Positions 7,665-16,974 of a stretch of 54,528 bases of DNA are shown here, piece after piece (the first letter of the stretch is position 1; every line of letters starts with the position of its first letter). The stretch spans positions 1-54,528 of the forward strand of contig NZ_BCVJ01000006.1 of NCBI RefSeq assembly GCF_001591685.1, in the 5' to 3' direction. A program made the translations under genes and the position numbers. The DNA comes from Ligilactobacillus murinus DSM 20452 = NBRC 14221 (GTDB taxonomy: Bacteria > Bacillota > Bacilli > Lactobacillales > Lactobacillaceae). The notes under the pieces were generated by a model. The model saw only the letters and a program-made list of their open reading frames with translations. It was not told where the DNA came from and ran no database searches.

Positions 7665-8255
7665 ATGGAACAAAAAGTATGGTTAGTGACGGGGCTTCTA
7701 AGGGGATCGGGCTTCAGATCGTACCTGCGACTCTTAAAGAGGGAAATATAGTCGTTGGGACTTCACGCGATGCCCAAAAAGTATCTCAAGTCGTGGCGAC
7801 AAAGCTTGGAAAAACAAGTAAAAACTTCTGGGCAGTTGAGATGGCTTTGATGAAACGAGCATTGATACGACTGTAGCGCAAGTTATCGCAAAGTATGGTC
7901 GCATAGATGTGTTAGTCAATAATGCTGGTTATGCATTGTTAGGTGCGGTCGAAGAAGTTGAGTTGTCAGCGGTCAAAAAAACTTTGATGTTAATTTCTTT
8001 GGCTTACTCAGTATGATCCAAGCCGTGATGCCTCAAATGCGCAAGCAAAAGGCAGGAAACCTCATCAACCTAGCTTCGATCTCAGGGACAGTTACGGGAC
8101 CAACACAAGAGATCTATTCGGCAACTAAGGCAGAAGTGATCATGTTAAGTGAAACCTTGGCAGCGCTAAAAGCACTACAAACTAAGTTAAATGAAGTTGT
8201 AACTGAAGTAAATGCACACCTAGATCTGAGTCAAAGTACAGATTTTAGAGCCTAA
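7665..8255 (+). pseudogene. Broken short-chain dehydrogenase/reductase
   Basis: The parts of one SDR protein lie in shifting frames. The start MEQKVWLVTG (7665) loses one G within ACGGGGCTTC, after which GASKGIGLQIV continues in another frame. A second shift near 7840 leads into VAQVIAKYGRIDVLVNNAG. A third, in the A-run near 7980, leads into NFFGLLSMIQAVMPQM and LINLASISG, then YSATKAEVIMLSETLA. The tail after that resembles no SDR and the substrate-binding end is missing. The Rossmann TGxxxGIG, NNAG and YxxxK motifs are all recognisable, so decay seems recent. The promoter and ribosome binding site remain. Sequencing error is unlikely to explain three shifts plus a lost C-terminus. Confidence 0.85.
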
Positions 8256-8324
8256 GCAAATAAGTTAAGCATTTGCCAGGAAACAGCTACAATAAGATCA
8301 TGAGTGAAGAAAAGAGGTCAAAAT

Positions 8325-9278
8325 ATGGGTACTTTAGTTAACGGTAAATGGACACAAAAAAGTTTAGCCCAACTGCGAGCTGAGGGAAAAGATATTCAAG
8401 TCGATCCTGGTTTTCGTAATTGGATCACGCCAGATGGCTCAGCCGGCCCAACTGGCAAAGGTGGTTTCAAGGCTGAGAAGGGTCGCTACCATCTGTATGT
8501 CTCTTACGGTTGTCCGTGGGCAAGTCGGGCTTTATTGATGCGGGGTCTCAAGGGTTTACAAGACTATATCAGCCTATCAGTCGTTGATCCGGTATTGGGA
8601 GCTGATGGGTGGCAATTTAGTGATTTTCCAGGCACAATCGCTGATCCGATCTTTGGTGCCAGATCATTGCCAGAAGTTTATACCAAAGCAAAAGCTGATT
8701 ATACTGGGATCGCTAGTGTGCCGGTCTTATTTGATAAACAGACGGGGCAGATCGTCAATAATGAATCAGCGGACATCATGCGGATGCTAGAGTCAGCTTT
8801 TGATGAACTGACGGGAGATCACACCGCTTACTATCCTAAGGCTTTACGTGCCCAGATCGATGAGTTAAATGTTTACTGCGATTCATTTTATACTAAGGTC
8901 AATGCGACTAAAGATGCTAAAACCCAAGTTGAATATGAAAAAGCAGTCGCACAAGTGTTTACGATGCTAGATGATTTAGAACAGCGCCTAAAAGGTCAAG
9001 CGTATTTACTGGGTGATGCACCCGTTGAGACTGACTGGAAGCTCTTTACTTTCTTAGTACGCTTTGATATCGTCTTTTATGGGCTATACAAATGTAACCT
9101 CAAACTTTTGAGTGCTTATCCTAATTTATGGCGCTATGTTCGGCAATTGTATAATACACCAGGCGTAGCAGAGACAGTTAACTTTGAGCATATCAAAGTT
9201 CATCATTATCGCGGACAATTAGACTTAAATCCATCGGGGATCGTACCGATAGGACCAAAAGAAGACTGGAATTTATAA
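8325..9278 (+). CDS. Glutathione S-transferase family, glutathionyl-hydroquinone reductase type
   Basis: A protein of 317 aa of the omega-like GST group (YqjG / ECM4). The thioredoxin-fold half carries YGCPWASRALLMR, with the catalytic Cys near residue 63. VPVLFDKQTGQIVNNESADIMRML is the cis-Pro and SNAIL-like glutathione region. The helical C-terminal half includes LGDAPVETDWKLFTFLVRFD. Known members reduce glutathionylated hydroquinones. Whether this organism makes or imports glutathione is not visible here. The ATG at 8325 with GAGGTC upstream is preferred to a GTG at 8304. It is monocistronic with its own terminator. Confidence 0.88.
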   Translation: MGTLVNGKWTQKSLAQLRAEGKDIQVDPGFRNWITPDGSAGPTGKGGFKAEKGRYHLYVSYGCPWASRALLMRGLKGLQDYISLSVVDPVLGADGWQFSDFPGTIADPIFGARSLPEVYTKAKADYTGIASVPVLFDKQTGQIVNNESADIMRMLESAFDELTGDHTAYYPKALRAQIDELNVYCDSFYTKVNATKDAKTQVEYEKAVAQVFTMLDDLEQRLKGQAYLLGDAPVETDWKLFTFLVRFDIVFYGLYKCNLKLLSAYPNLWRYVRQLYNTPGVAETVNFEHIKVHHYRGQLDLNPSGIVPIGPKEDWNL

Positions 9279-9284
9279 CTTCTC

Positions 9285-9313
9285 AAGGTCACCTGTTATG
9301 GGTGGTCTTTTTT
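9285..9313 (+). terminator. Intrinsic terminator of the GST gene
   Basis: AAGGTCACC and GGTGGTCTT pair (two G-U pairs) around TGTTAT, followed by T7. Confidence 0.8.
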
Positions 9314-9328
9314 TAGTAGGGCATATGG

Positions 9329-9334
9329 TATAAT
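9329..9334 (+). promoter_or_regulatory. Extended -10 element of the mprF promoter
   Basis: TATGGTATAAT: a consensus TATAAT with TG one base upstream, about 36 bases before the mprF start. No good -35 was found. The same TATGGTATAAT occurs before the ABC-F gene at 31554-31564. Confidence 0.55.
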
Positions 9335-9369
9335 TAAGAAAGTATAAATTACAAGGGGGTCTTACAAAA

Positions 9370-11955
9370 ATGAAGCAAGCGTTTCAGCAGGTGAAAAGCT
9401 TCGTTGAAAAAAGAGCAACTATTCTGAAATTAATTTTTGTCCTTTCAGTATTGATTTTTGTAACTTTTGAAATCGGAAAAATTTTTCGCGAGGTCGATTG
9501 GTATCAAGTAAAACAAGGCCTCGCAGATCAATCATTGTTTAGTATTATTTTAATGCTTGGTGCTGGTATTATTGCGGTCAGTCCCATGCTGTTGTATGAT
9601 TTTTCGATCGTTAAATTTTTACCGGATAAATACAGTCCGTGGTATATCTTACGCAGTGGGTGGATCACCAATACTGCGACTAACATTGCTGGCTTTGGTG
9701 GCTTTTTAGGAGCAGCTTTACGGGCTGATTTTTATCACAAAAATGCTAGTAAAAAGCAGGTCATCTATGCATTATCTAAGATCGCCTTATTTTTATTAGC
9801 AGGACTATCGCTATACTGTTGGGTCTCACTAGGCTTGATCTTTTGGTTTGATCTAGGGCCACATTTAAAGGGATATTGGCCTTGGCTGATCGGTGGGGGC
9901 TTGTATTTTCCGCTCTTATTTTTAACGACTAAATTCAAGCAAGGCGATTTCTTTAAGGATCTGACTTTAAAAAGAGAACTGATCTTGATCTTAGCTTCAT
10001 TATTAGAATGGGGTTTTGCAGCGTTATTTTTCATCTTTATCGGTGAACAACTCGGAATACATACGAATTATGCTGCTGTCTTAGCGTTGTATTTTACAGG
10101 ATCGGTATTAGGGATCGTCTCTATGGTGCCAGGGGGCTTAGGCTCATTTGATGTTTTCATGATGATCGGATTACTACCATTTGGCGTCACGACGGAACAA
10201 GCTGTGATCTGGTTATTGTTTTTCCGTTTGTTTTATTACATCATTCCTTTTGGGATCGGCTTGAGCTTTTTTGTCCACTATGCAGGCAGTCAAGTCAATC
10301 ATAAGTTAAATGGGATCCCTAAGTTGATCTTGCAAAAGACGGCCCATATGTTATTGACCGCTTTTTTATATGTTTCTGGGATCTTATTATTATTAGAAGC
10401 AGCTATTCCTAATTGGGCATATTCAAATTCATTTTTAGCAAAACTATATCCGTACACCTTTTTATTTATTAACCAGTTGACTGATATCGTATTTGCATTT
10501 GCCTTGATCGGGATGGCGCGTGGGATCGAAGCTAAGGTCAAAAAAGCATATTGGCCGACCTTGATCGTTTTAGTAATCGGGATCGTTAATACTTTGTGGC
10601 GCGTTTATACCCCAACTTTAGCTATCTTTTTAGGTGTGATCTTAGTGATGGTCGCCTTATCACGTAAAGAGCTCTACCGTAAGCAACTACGCTATTCGAT
10701 CACTAAAAAGATCGTGGACGGCTCGATCTTTGCTGGGATCTTTTTCTTGTATGCGATCGTTGGGTTTATCAACTCACCAAGTTATATCCATCATCATCGT
10801 GTGCCAACGATCTTTTTATTTCCGGCGCAAAGTATCTGGCTTTCTGGCTTTTTAGGTCTTTTACTTGCAGCGTGTATTTTATTATTGATCAGTAACTATT
10901 TGTGCAGTGGAAAAGATATTTTTGCAAATACTGGTTTTGATAAAAAACGGGTGCGTGCACTGATCGAAAAATTTGGCGGTAATGAAGTTAGTCACCTAGC
11001 ATTTTTACAGGATAAAGAGTTATATTTTTACACAGAAGACGGCGAAGATAAACTCTTTTTCATGTACCGGATCAAGACCGATAAATTGATCATCATGGGT
11101 GAACCGGTGGGCGATCATGCTTATCTCCAAGAAGCTGTTCAAGCGTTCATGCAAGAAGCGGATAATTATGACTATCAATTGGTCTTTTATGAGATCAATG
11201 AGAGCTTTACGATGTTATTACATGAATACGGCTTTGACTTTATCAAGACGGGTGAAGAAGGCTTAGTCAAGCTCAGTGAATTTACGCTCCAAGGTAAAAA
11301 ACGGCGGGCGCAACGTGCTTTGATGAACAAATTTGAACGTGAAGGCTATGAATTTAGCTTTGTTGAACCACCATTTACTGATGAGTTGATGACTGAACTG
11401 CAAGCTGTCTCGGATAGTTGGTTAGGTAAACAAGTAGAAAAGGGCTTTTCACTAGGCTTCTTTGATGAAGATTATTTGAATGAAGCTCCAGTCTGTTTGA
11501 TCCGTGATGCTTCAGGTAAACTGGTCGCATTTGCGTCGATGATGCCAATGGATGAAAAGACATTATCGATCGATCTGATGCGTCACAGTCAAGATGCACC
11601 CTCTGGAATCATGGACAAGATCTTTATCAGTTTATTCGAGTATGGAAAAGAACAGGGCTATGAATACTTTGATATGGGGATGGCGCCGTTATCAAATGTT
11701 GGTGAATCACGCTTTAGCTTTATCGGTGAACGAGTTGCGCGCTTTATCTTTGAATATGGTGATCGCTTCTATGCTTTCCAAGGTTTACGTTCCTATAAGA
11801 ACAAATATGTTACGAAATGGAGCGCCAAATATACGGCTTATCGGAAACGGACTTCGCTAGTCGATGCGATGATCTTGGTGACGATGACTGTCAACCAAAA
11901 ACATCTCAAAAAGGACAACAGACGCAATTTGCTCTTACCGAGATTTTTACAATAG
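9370..11955 (+). CDS. mprF: Phosphatidylglycerol lysyltransferase/flippase MprF
   Basis: An integral membrane protein of 861 aa that transfers an amino acid, usually lysine, from aminoacyl-tRNA to phosphatidylglycerol and flips the product outward. This gives resistance to cationic peptides. The N-terminal half (to about 520) has some 13-14 hydrophobic segments, with the flippase-region motif MVPGGLGSFDVFMM. The C-terminal half (from about 525) is the cytoplasmic DUF2156 synthase with two GNAT-like folds, including GKKRRAQRALMNKFEREGYEF and YFDMGMAPLS. Length is typical. The donor amino acid (Lys, Ala or Arg) cannot be read from the sequence. Confidence 0.94.
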   Translation: MKQAFQQVKSFVEKRATILKLIFVLSVLIFVTFEIGKIFREVDWYQVKQGLADQSLFSIILMLGAGIIAVSPMLLYDFSIVKFLPDKYSPWYILRSGWITNTATNIAGFGGFLGAALRADFYHKNASKKQVIYALSKIALFLLAGLSLYCWVSLGLIFWFDLGPHLKGYWPWLIGGGLYFPLLFLTTKFKQGDFFKDLTLKRELILILASLLEWGFAALFFIFIGEQLGIHTNYAAVLALYFTGSVLGIVSMVPGGLGSFDVFMMIGLLPFGVTTEQAVIWLLFFRLFYYIIPFGIGLSFFVHYAGSQVNHKLNGIPKLILQKTAHMLLTAFLYVSGILLLLEAAIPNWAYSNSFLAKLYPYTFLFINQLTDIVFAFALIGMARGIEAKVKKAYWPTLIVLVIGIVNTLWRVYTPTLAIFLGVILVMVALSRKELYRKQLRYSITKKIVDGSIFAGIFFLYAIVGFINSPSYIHHHRVPTIFLFPAQSIWLSGFLGLLLAACILLLISNYLCSGKDIFANTGFDKKRVRALIEKFGGNEVSHLAFLQDKELYFYTEDGEDKLFFMYRIKTDKLIIMGEPVGDHAYLQEAVQAFMQEADNYDYQLVFYEINESFTMLLHEYGFDFIKTGEEGLVKLSEFTLQGKKRRAQRALMNKFEREGYEFSFVEPPFTDELMTELQAVSDSWLGKQVEKGFSLGFFDEDYLNEAPVCLIRDASGKLVAFASMMPMDEKTLSIDLMRHSQDAPSGIMDKIFISLFEYGKEQGYEYFDMGMAPLSNVGESRFSFIGERVARFIFEYGDRFYAFQGLRSYKNKYVTKWSAKYTAYRKRTSLVDAMILVTMTVNQKHLKKDNRRNLLLPRFLQ

Positions 11956-12058
11956 CCATTGAGCATTCAGGTGTATGCCTGGGTGTTTTTTGCTTTCTTT
12001 GGCAGTAGTTATTCAGATATACTTAAAGTGGAGATAAACATAGAAGGGATCGGGGAAA

Positions 12059-12244
12059 ATGATGGATCTGCTGTATTTTATTTGGGTAAATGCAATATTT
12101 TTTGGATTACCGCTAATTATCTTAGGCGCAAGTGTAATTGGCATAATTGCTTTGATCAGAACTAAAAAGTTACCGCCAATTGCCAAGATCGTGCTCGTAA
12201 TACTTGCGCTCCTTATTCTATGGTATGTGGAATTTTATTTGTAG
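12059..12244 (+). CDS. Small membrane protein, unknown (first of a related pair)
   Basis: A protein of 61 aa with two hydrophobic segments (about 10-33 and 44-59) joined by a basic loop, RTKKLPPIAK. The start is either ATG 12059 or ATG 12062; GGGG 4-7 bases upstream slightly favours the second. The loop and second helix match the next gene (TKKxxPxAKxxLV), so the two arose by duplication. It lies 103 bases after mprF without a clear terminator between. Function is unknown; small immunity-like or stress membrane proteins look similar, but nothing proves either. Confidence 0.65.
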   Translation: MMDLLYFIWVNAIFFGLPLIILGASVIGIIALIRTKKLPPIAKIVLVILALLILWYVEFYL

Positions 12245-12264
12245 AACAGAAAGGGCTGAGAAAG

Positions 12265-12480
12265 ATGGATGGCTTTTTACAGCTTATGTTGATCAAAGTG
12301 ATATTTTTCTTACCACTCTTAACTATTTTAGTAGCAAGTTTAGTTATTATGCTCATTGTGATCAAAACTAAAAAAATGTCACCTCTGGCTAAGTTTGCGC
12401 TTGTTGTGATCTTTGGCCTTATCAGTTTGCTTATGGTGTATGGAATGATATTTGTGGTTGTATTTGGATATAATTCTTAA
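12265..12480 (+). CDS. Small membrane protein, unknown (second of a related pair)
   Basis: A protein of 71 aa with two hydrophobic segments (about 9-34 and 44-68) joined by KTKKMSPLAK, aligned to its neighbour's RTKKLPPIAK. The ATG at 12265 is chosen because AAAGGGCTGAG precedes it; an in-frame start at 12220 would overlap the previous gene. It follows the first copy by 20 bases and ends before a clean terminator. Both genes are probably one transcript. No known family was recognised. Confidence 0.65.
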   Translation: MDGFLQLMLIKVIFFLPLLTILVASLVIMLIVIKTKKMSPLAKFALVVIFGLISLLMVYGMIFVVVFGYNS

Positions 12481-12485
12481 AATTT

Positions 12486-12516
12486 GGCCCCAGTTGTTAG
12501 CTGGGGTCTATTTTTA
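12486..12516 (+). terminator. Intrinsic terminator after the small membrane protein pair
   Basis: GGCCCCAG pairs with CTGGGGTC around TTGTTAG, followed by TATTTTTA. Confidence 0.8.
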
Positions 12517-12526
12517 TTGAATGGAT

Positions 12527-12554
12527 TTGGGGAATTTAAGATCTGTGCTATAAT
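12527..12554 (+). promoter_or_regulatory. Promoter of the MFS gene
   Basis: TTGGGG (12527-12532), 16 bases, consensus TATAAT (12549-12554), 28 bases before the TTG start. Confidence 0.55.
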
Positions 12555-12581
12555 CTGTAACAAATCAAAGGGGGGAGTGCT

Positions 12582-13775
12582 TTGTTACAACTACATAAAA
12601 ACATCAAAATATTTTATCTAGCAACTATTCTGACCACATTAGCGGCATCTTTACCACATGCAGTCTTGACCGTGCTCTTGTTTGCTAAGGGATTGTCGTT
12701 GACACAGATCATGTTGGTCCAAGCGACTTATAGTTTAGTCATTTTAGTCAGTGAATATCCTAGTGGCTTATTAGCTGATCTGTATTCTAAAAAAGTCCTC
12801 TTTTTATGGGCAAAAGTCTTTTTGATCGGGATGTTTTTGCTAGTTTGGTTAGGTAAAAGCTTTCAGACGATGCTACTTGCTTGGGCGTGCTATGGCTTGG
12901 CAATAGCACTTGAAAGTGGGACGCTGGATGCACAACTGATAAATGAACTCAAGCACCAAGATCAAAGTCGCCTAGTCGCTAAATTTATCAGTAATACTAA
13001 TCGGTTGGATTTTATCGGGTTACTGCTGGGAGGGACGCTTGGCTCATGGTTGTATTACTCATTGGGGATAAAGTTTTATTTGGTGAGTGTGAGTTTGACG
13101 TTAGTAGCATTTTTTGCGATCAGGTATGGCTATCTTGAGGCAAATACTGATATTTCGCAGCAAAGTTTAAAACAGAACTTGATCGCACAGATGGTGACTG
13201 GTTTTAGTGAACTCAAACATTCGCGTCAGCTACGTTTGATGATCGCCTTGACGATTGCAGGACAATTTTTCTTTCAGGCCCACTACCAACTCTGGCAAGC
13301 GTTATTTTTGAAGCAGGGATTTGATAAGGAGCAATTTTATATTTACTATGTTATCTTTCAACTGATAAGTCTTGGAGCATATAGCTTGCCGGTAAAAATG
13401 GACACATCTACGATCAAACGCTGGTATTTGGTATCCTTGTTAGGGCTATTGGGTGCGAGTGTATTTTTAGCATTTACAGTCAAAATGAGTTTCTTACTCA
13501 GTTATTTAGTTTTAGTTTTTATCTTTACATTTTTCGAATATTTCAGCAACGTGCTATTTTCCAAGACAGTTTCACCGACGCACATTTCATCTTTGACTTC
13601 ATTGCGTTCGAGTTGTGGGCGGCTAGCTTCGTTAGTCTCATTGTTGCTGTCGAGTTTACTTTTGACATATCTTTCAGTCAAAAGTGTAGTCTTGTTGAAT
13701 TTTGGTTTGGCGATAATTGCCAGTTTAGTCGTGATCTTTTTAGCGCTCAAGAACAATACAGTTCACAGTAAATAA
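12582..13775 (+). CDS. Major facilitator superfamily transporter (exporter type)
   Basis: A protein of 397 aa with about 12 membrane segments. EYPSGLLADLYSKK between helices 2 and 3 is the MFS signature loop (GxLaDrxgrkxxl). It resembles drug or metabolite exporters of Gram-positive bacteria, but the substrate is unknown. The start is TTG at 12582, 6-8 bases after GGGGGAG, and no other in-frame start fits. Its stop codon lies inside the left arm of the long hairpin at 13771, which serves as terminator. The next gene, nrdF, converges from the other strand. Confidence 0.85.
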   Translation: MLQLHKNIKIFYLATILTTLAASLPHAVLTVLLFAKGLSLTQIMLVQATYSLVILVSEYPSGLLADLYSKKVLFLWAKVFLIGMFLLVWLGKSFQTMLLAWACYGLAIALESGTLDAQLINELKHQDQSRLVAKFISNTNRLDFIGLLLGGTLGSWLYYSLGIKFYLVSVSLTLVAFFAIRYGYLEANTDISQQSLKQNLIAQMVTGFSELKHSRQLRLMIALTIAGQFFFQAHYQLWQALFLKQGFDKEQFYIYYVIFQLISLGAYSLPVKMDTSTIKRWYLVSLLGLLGASVFLAFTVKMSFLLSYLVLVFIFTFFEYFSNVLFSKTVSPTHISSLTSLRSSCGRLASLVSLLLSSLLLTYLSVKSVVLLNFGLAIIASLVVIFLALKNNTVHSK

Positions 13776-13828
13776 CAAGGATCCCATTATGATGCGTATT
13801 TTTGCATCACAATGGGACCCTTGTTATT
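13771..13828. repeat. Long palindromic hairpin, family copy A (bidirectional terminator)
   Basis: The arms 13771-13795 and 13804-13828 pair at 23 of 25 positions around the loop GTATTTTT. The inner core GATGC-loop-GCATC is shared with copies B and C and in near form with D. The outer AATAACAAGG is shared with copy B. It lies between convergent MFS and nrdF genes and can end transcripts on both strands. The MFS stop codon is within it. Confidence 0.8.
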
Positions 13829-13836
13829 ATATGGTC

Positions 13837-14787
13837 TTAAAATTCATAGTCACTGTCTTGCATAGCCTCCACGTTACCAAGTAAGTAACCATTACCAACT
13901 TGGGAGAAGAAGTCATGATTGGAAGTCGAAGTTGAGATCCCATTCATAACGACAGGATTAACATCTTCGGCAGTATCGGGGAAGAGCGGATCCATTCCTA
14001 GATTCATCAAAGCTTTATTGGCATTATAGCGCAAGAAAGTCAATACATCATCGACCCAGCCAACTTGATCATAGAGGAGATGGGTGTATTTTTCTTCATT
14101 TTCATAGAGATCATACAAAAGTTCATACATCCAGCCTTTGAATTCCTCTTGTTCTGTTTCACTCAACTCGTTAAAGCCCAATTGGAACTTGTAACCAATG
14201 TAAGTTCCGTGAACAGATTCGTCACGCAAGATCAACTTGATGATCTCCGCCACGTTAGCGAGTTTATTATGCCCTAACCAGTAGAGTGGCGTGTAAAACC
14301 CAGAGTAAAAGAGGAATGTTTCCAAGAATACGGAAGCGACTTTCTTTTGTAAGGGTGTTCCGTTTTGATAGATATCATTGATCTTTTGTGCTTTGTATTG
14401 CAAGATCTCATTTGAATCAGTCCAAGCAAAGATCTCTTCGATCTCTTTAGGCGTATTCAAAGTTGAAAAGATCGAGGAGTAACTCTTAGCGTGCACTGAT
14501 TCCATAAACTCGATATTGTTGAAGACGGCTTCTTCTTGTTGCGTCCGGATATCTTTTTTAAGCGCTGCGACCCCGTCTTGAGATTGCAAAGTATCTAATA
14601 ATGTTAAGCCCCCAAAGACTTTAGCAACGACATCTTTATCGGCTTCGGAAAATTCCCGCCAATCGGCTAAGTCATTTGAAAGGGGGATCCGAGTATCTAA
14701 CCAAAATTGTTCGGTCAATTTTTCCCAAGTTGCTTTATCGATCTGGTCTTCTAAATTGTTCCAGTTGATTGCTTTATAGTTTTCCAT
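13837..14787 (-). CDS. nrdF: Class Ib ribonucleotide reductase, beta (radical) subunit
   Basis: A protein of 316 aa housing the dimetal site and tyrosyl radical that starts ribonucleotide reduction. Metal-ligand regions are visible: DTLQSQDGV, IEFMESVHAKSYSSIF (EXXH) and LILRDESVHGTYIGYKFQ (EXXH). The length fits NrdF. It is last in nrdHIEF on the minus strand, 15 bases after nrdE. With NrdI in the operon, a manganese-tyrosyl cofactor activated by NrdI is expected from knowledge of the class. Confidence 0.96.
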   Translation of the reverse strand: MENYKAINWNNLEDQIDKATWEKLTEQFWLDTRIPLSNDLADWREFSEADKDVVAKVFGGLTLLDTLQSQDGVAALKKDIRTQQEEAVFNNIEFMESVHAKSYSSIFSTLNTPKEIEEIFAWTDSNEILQYKAQKINDIYQNGTPLQKKVASVFLETFLFYSGFYTPLYWLGHNKLANVAEIIKLILRDESVHGTYIGYKFQLGFNELSETEQEEFKGWMYELLYDLYENEEKYTHLLYDQVGWVDDVLTFLRYNANKALMNLGMDPLFPDTAEDVNPVVMNGISTSTSNHDFFSQVGNGYLLGNVEAMQDSDYEF

Positions 14788-14802
14788 TTTCCAAATACCT
14801 CG

Positions 14803-16974
14803 CTAAATTACACAGCTTTCGCATTCGTTGACCCCGACTTCATCTTGTGTATCGGTAAACGTGCGGACATAGTAGATCGATTTGATCTGTTTATGGTGAG
14901 CATAGTTACGTAGGATCGAGAGGTCACGGGTCGTCATTTTATCAGTTCGACCATTTTTCCATTCATAGAGTCCAGCTGGGATCGAAGAACGCATAAAGAG
15001 CGTTAAACTCATTCCTTGATCAACATGTTGTTGTGCGGCTGCATAAGTATCGATCACTTTACGCATGTCTAGATCATAAGCCGAAGTGTAGTATGGTAAA
15101 GTCTCGTTTGAAAGATATGGTGCAGGATAATAAATCTTACCGATCTTTCTTTCCTGGCGTTCTTCGATCTTGTTGATGATCGGTTGAAGGGATGCAGTCG
15201 TATCATTGATATATGAGATCGAACCATTTGGTGCTACTGCTAAGCGGTTTTGATGGTAGAGTCCATCTTGTTTGACTGCTTGACTCAATTTTTCCCAATC
15301 GGCTTTAGTTGGAATGAAGATATCTTTGAAGAGTGCTTTGACTTTTTCAAAATGTGGTGTAAAGTCTTTTGTCAAATACTTAGTGAAGTATTTACCGTTA
15401 GCATAATCACTTTCTTCAAAACCAACAAAGCTAGTTTGGCGTTCTTTAGCGAGCTTGTTGGAAGCAACTAAGGTCCAGTAGTTGAGCAACATAAAGTATA
15501 AGCTGGTAAATTCTAAAGCTTCTGGTGAGCCGTAGTGCATTTGGTTTTTGGCTAAAAAGGCATGTAAGCCCATAGCGCCTAGACCGATCGTGTGAGCTTG
15601 GCGATTGCCGTGTTGCACAGATGGGACAACATCGATATCTGAATGATCGGTCACAAAGGTCAAAGCGCGTGTCATGGCTTCGACAGAGCGCCCAAAATCA
15701 GGGGAGTCCATCAAGTTAGCGATATTAGTCGAGCCCAAGTTACAGCTGATATCAGTTCCTAAGACATCATAGCCTTGTTGATTGTTGACTAAAGATGGTG
15801 TTTGAACTTGCAAGATCTCAGAGCAAAGATTGCTGGTGATGATCTTACCTTTGATCGGGTTGGCTTTATTAGCTGTATCGACATTGACGATATAAGGATA
15901 GCCAGATTCTTGTTGTAATTTTGAGATCTCTTCTTCGAGCAAGCGAGCAGAGATCTTCTTTTTAGCGATATCAGGGTCGTTGACTAAGTTATCGTATTGC
16001 GCTGTAATATCGACATAAGAGAAAGGTGTGCCATATTTTCTTTCGACATCATATGGATCAAAGAGATACATATCAGCATTTTGCTTGGCTAATTCGTAGA
16101 ACTTATCGGGTACAAGCACCCCTAAAGATAATGTCTTGACCCGGATCTTTTCATCGGCATTTTCTTTTTTAGAAGCTAAAAAGTCGATGATATCGGGATG
16201 GAAAACATTTAGATAAACGACACCAGCCCCTTGACGTTGGCCCAACTGATTGGAGTAAGAAAAACTATCTTCGAGTAATTTCATGACAGGCACGACCCCA
16301 GAAGCAGCCCCCTTGATCCCTTTGATCGGTGCTCCAGCTGAACGAAGATTACTCAAGGTGATCCCGACGCCGCCTCCGATCCGTGAGAGTTGAAGTGCGG
16401 AGTTGATCACTCGGCCGATCGAATTCATATCATCGGTAACTTGTAAAACAAAACAAGAAACTAATTCACCACGTCTGGCCCGTCCAGCATTCAAAAAGCT
16501 TGGAGTTGCTGGTTGATAACGTTGGTGAACGATCTCATCAGCTAGTTGAAGGGCTAAGCTTTCATCACCGTCAGCAAAGTACAAAGCATTGATCGCAGCT
16601 CGGTCGATGAAACTTTCCAAGTAATAACTACCATCATCGGTTTTTAGCGCATATTGGGTATAAAACTTGTAAGCTGCCATAAAAGTCTTGAAACGAAAAT
16701 CAGCTGCTTCTAACTGCGCATAGAGCTTTTCAATAAAGGCAAAATCGTATTTTTGGATAAATTGTGTTTCAAGATAGTTATTGTCTAGCAAATAGTCAAA
16801 GCGTTCCTTAAGTGAAGCAAAGGTCATCGTATTAGGAATGACATTTTCCTTGAAAAAGGCGCTTAAAGCTGCTTTGTCTTGGTCGAGTTGGATCTGACCG
16901 TTTAAGGGAATGTTGACCCGGTTGTTTAGGTCGTAGTACGTAACGTTGTTGATATCGATATCTTTAAGACTCAA
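14803..16974 (-). CDS. nrdE: Class Ib ribonucleoside-diphosphate reductase, alpha subunit
   Basis: A protein of 723 aa that reduces NDPs to dNDPs. LVSCFVLQVTDDMNSIGR holds the first active-site Cys, NLCSEILQ the thiyl-radical Cys with its Glu, and the C-terminus NECESCVI the shuttle CxxC that NrdH reduces. The family's RxGGGVGITLSNLRS and APNGSISYINDT stretches are present. An N-terminal ATP-cone is absent, as expected for class Ib. Its start overlaps the nrdI end by 11 bases. Confidence 0.97.
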   Translation of the reverse strand: MSLKDIDINNVTYYDLNNRVNIPLNGQIQLDQDKAALSAFFKENVIPNTMTFASLKERFDYLLDNNYLETQFIQKYDFAFIEKLYAQLEAADFRFKTFMAAYKFYTQYALKTDDGSYYLESFIDRAAINALYFADGDESLALQLADEIVHQRYQPATPSFLNAGRARRGELVSCFVLQVTDDMNSIGRVINSALQLSRIGGGVGITLSNLRSAGAPIKGIKGAASGVVPVMKLLEDSFSYSNQLGQRQGAGVVYLNVFHPDIIDFLASKKENADEKIRVKTLSLGVLVPDKFYELAKQNADMYLFDPYDVERKYGTPFSYVDITAQYDNLVNDPDIAKKKISARLLEEEISKLQQESGYPYIVNVDTANKANPIKGKIITSNLCSEILQVQTPSLVNNQQGYDVLGTDISCNLGSTNIANLMDSPDFGRSVEAMTRALTFVTDHSDIDVVPSVQHGNRQAHTIGLGAMGLHAFLAKNQMHYGSPEALEFTSLYFMLLNYWTLVASNKLAKERQTSFVGFEESDYANGKYFTKYLTKDFTPHFEKVKALFKDIFIPTKADWEKLSQAVKQDGLYHQNRLAVAPNGSISYINDTTASLQPIINKIEERQERKIGKIYYPAPYLSNETLPYYTSAYDLDMRKVIDTYAAAQQHVDQGMSLTLFMRSSIPAGLYEWKNGRTDKMTTRDLSILRNYAHHKQIKSIYYVRTFTDTQDEVGVNECESCVI

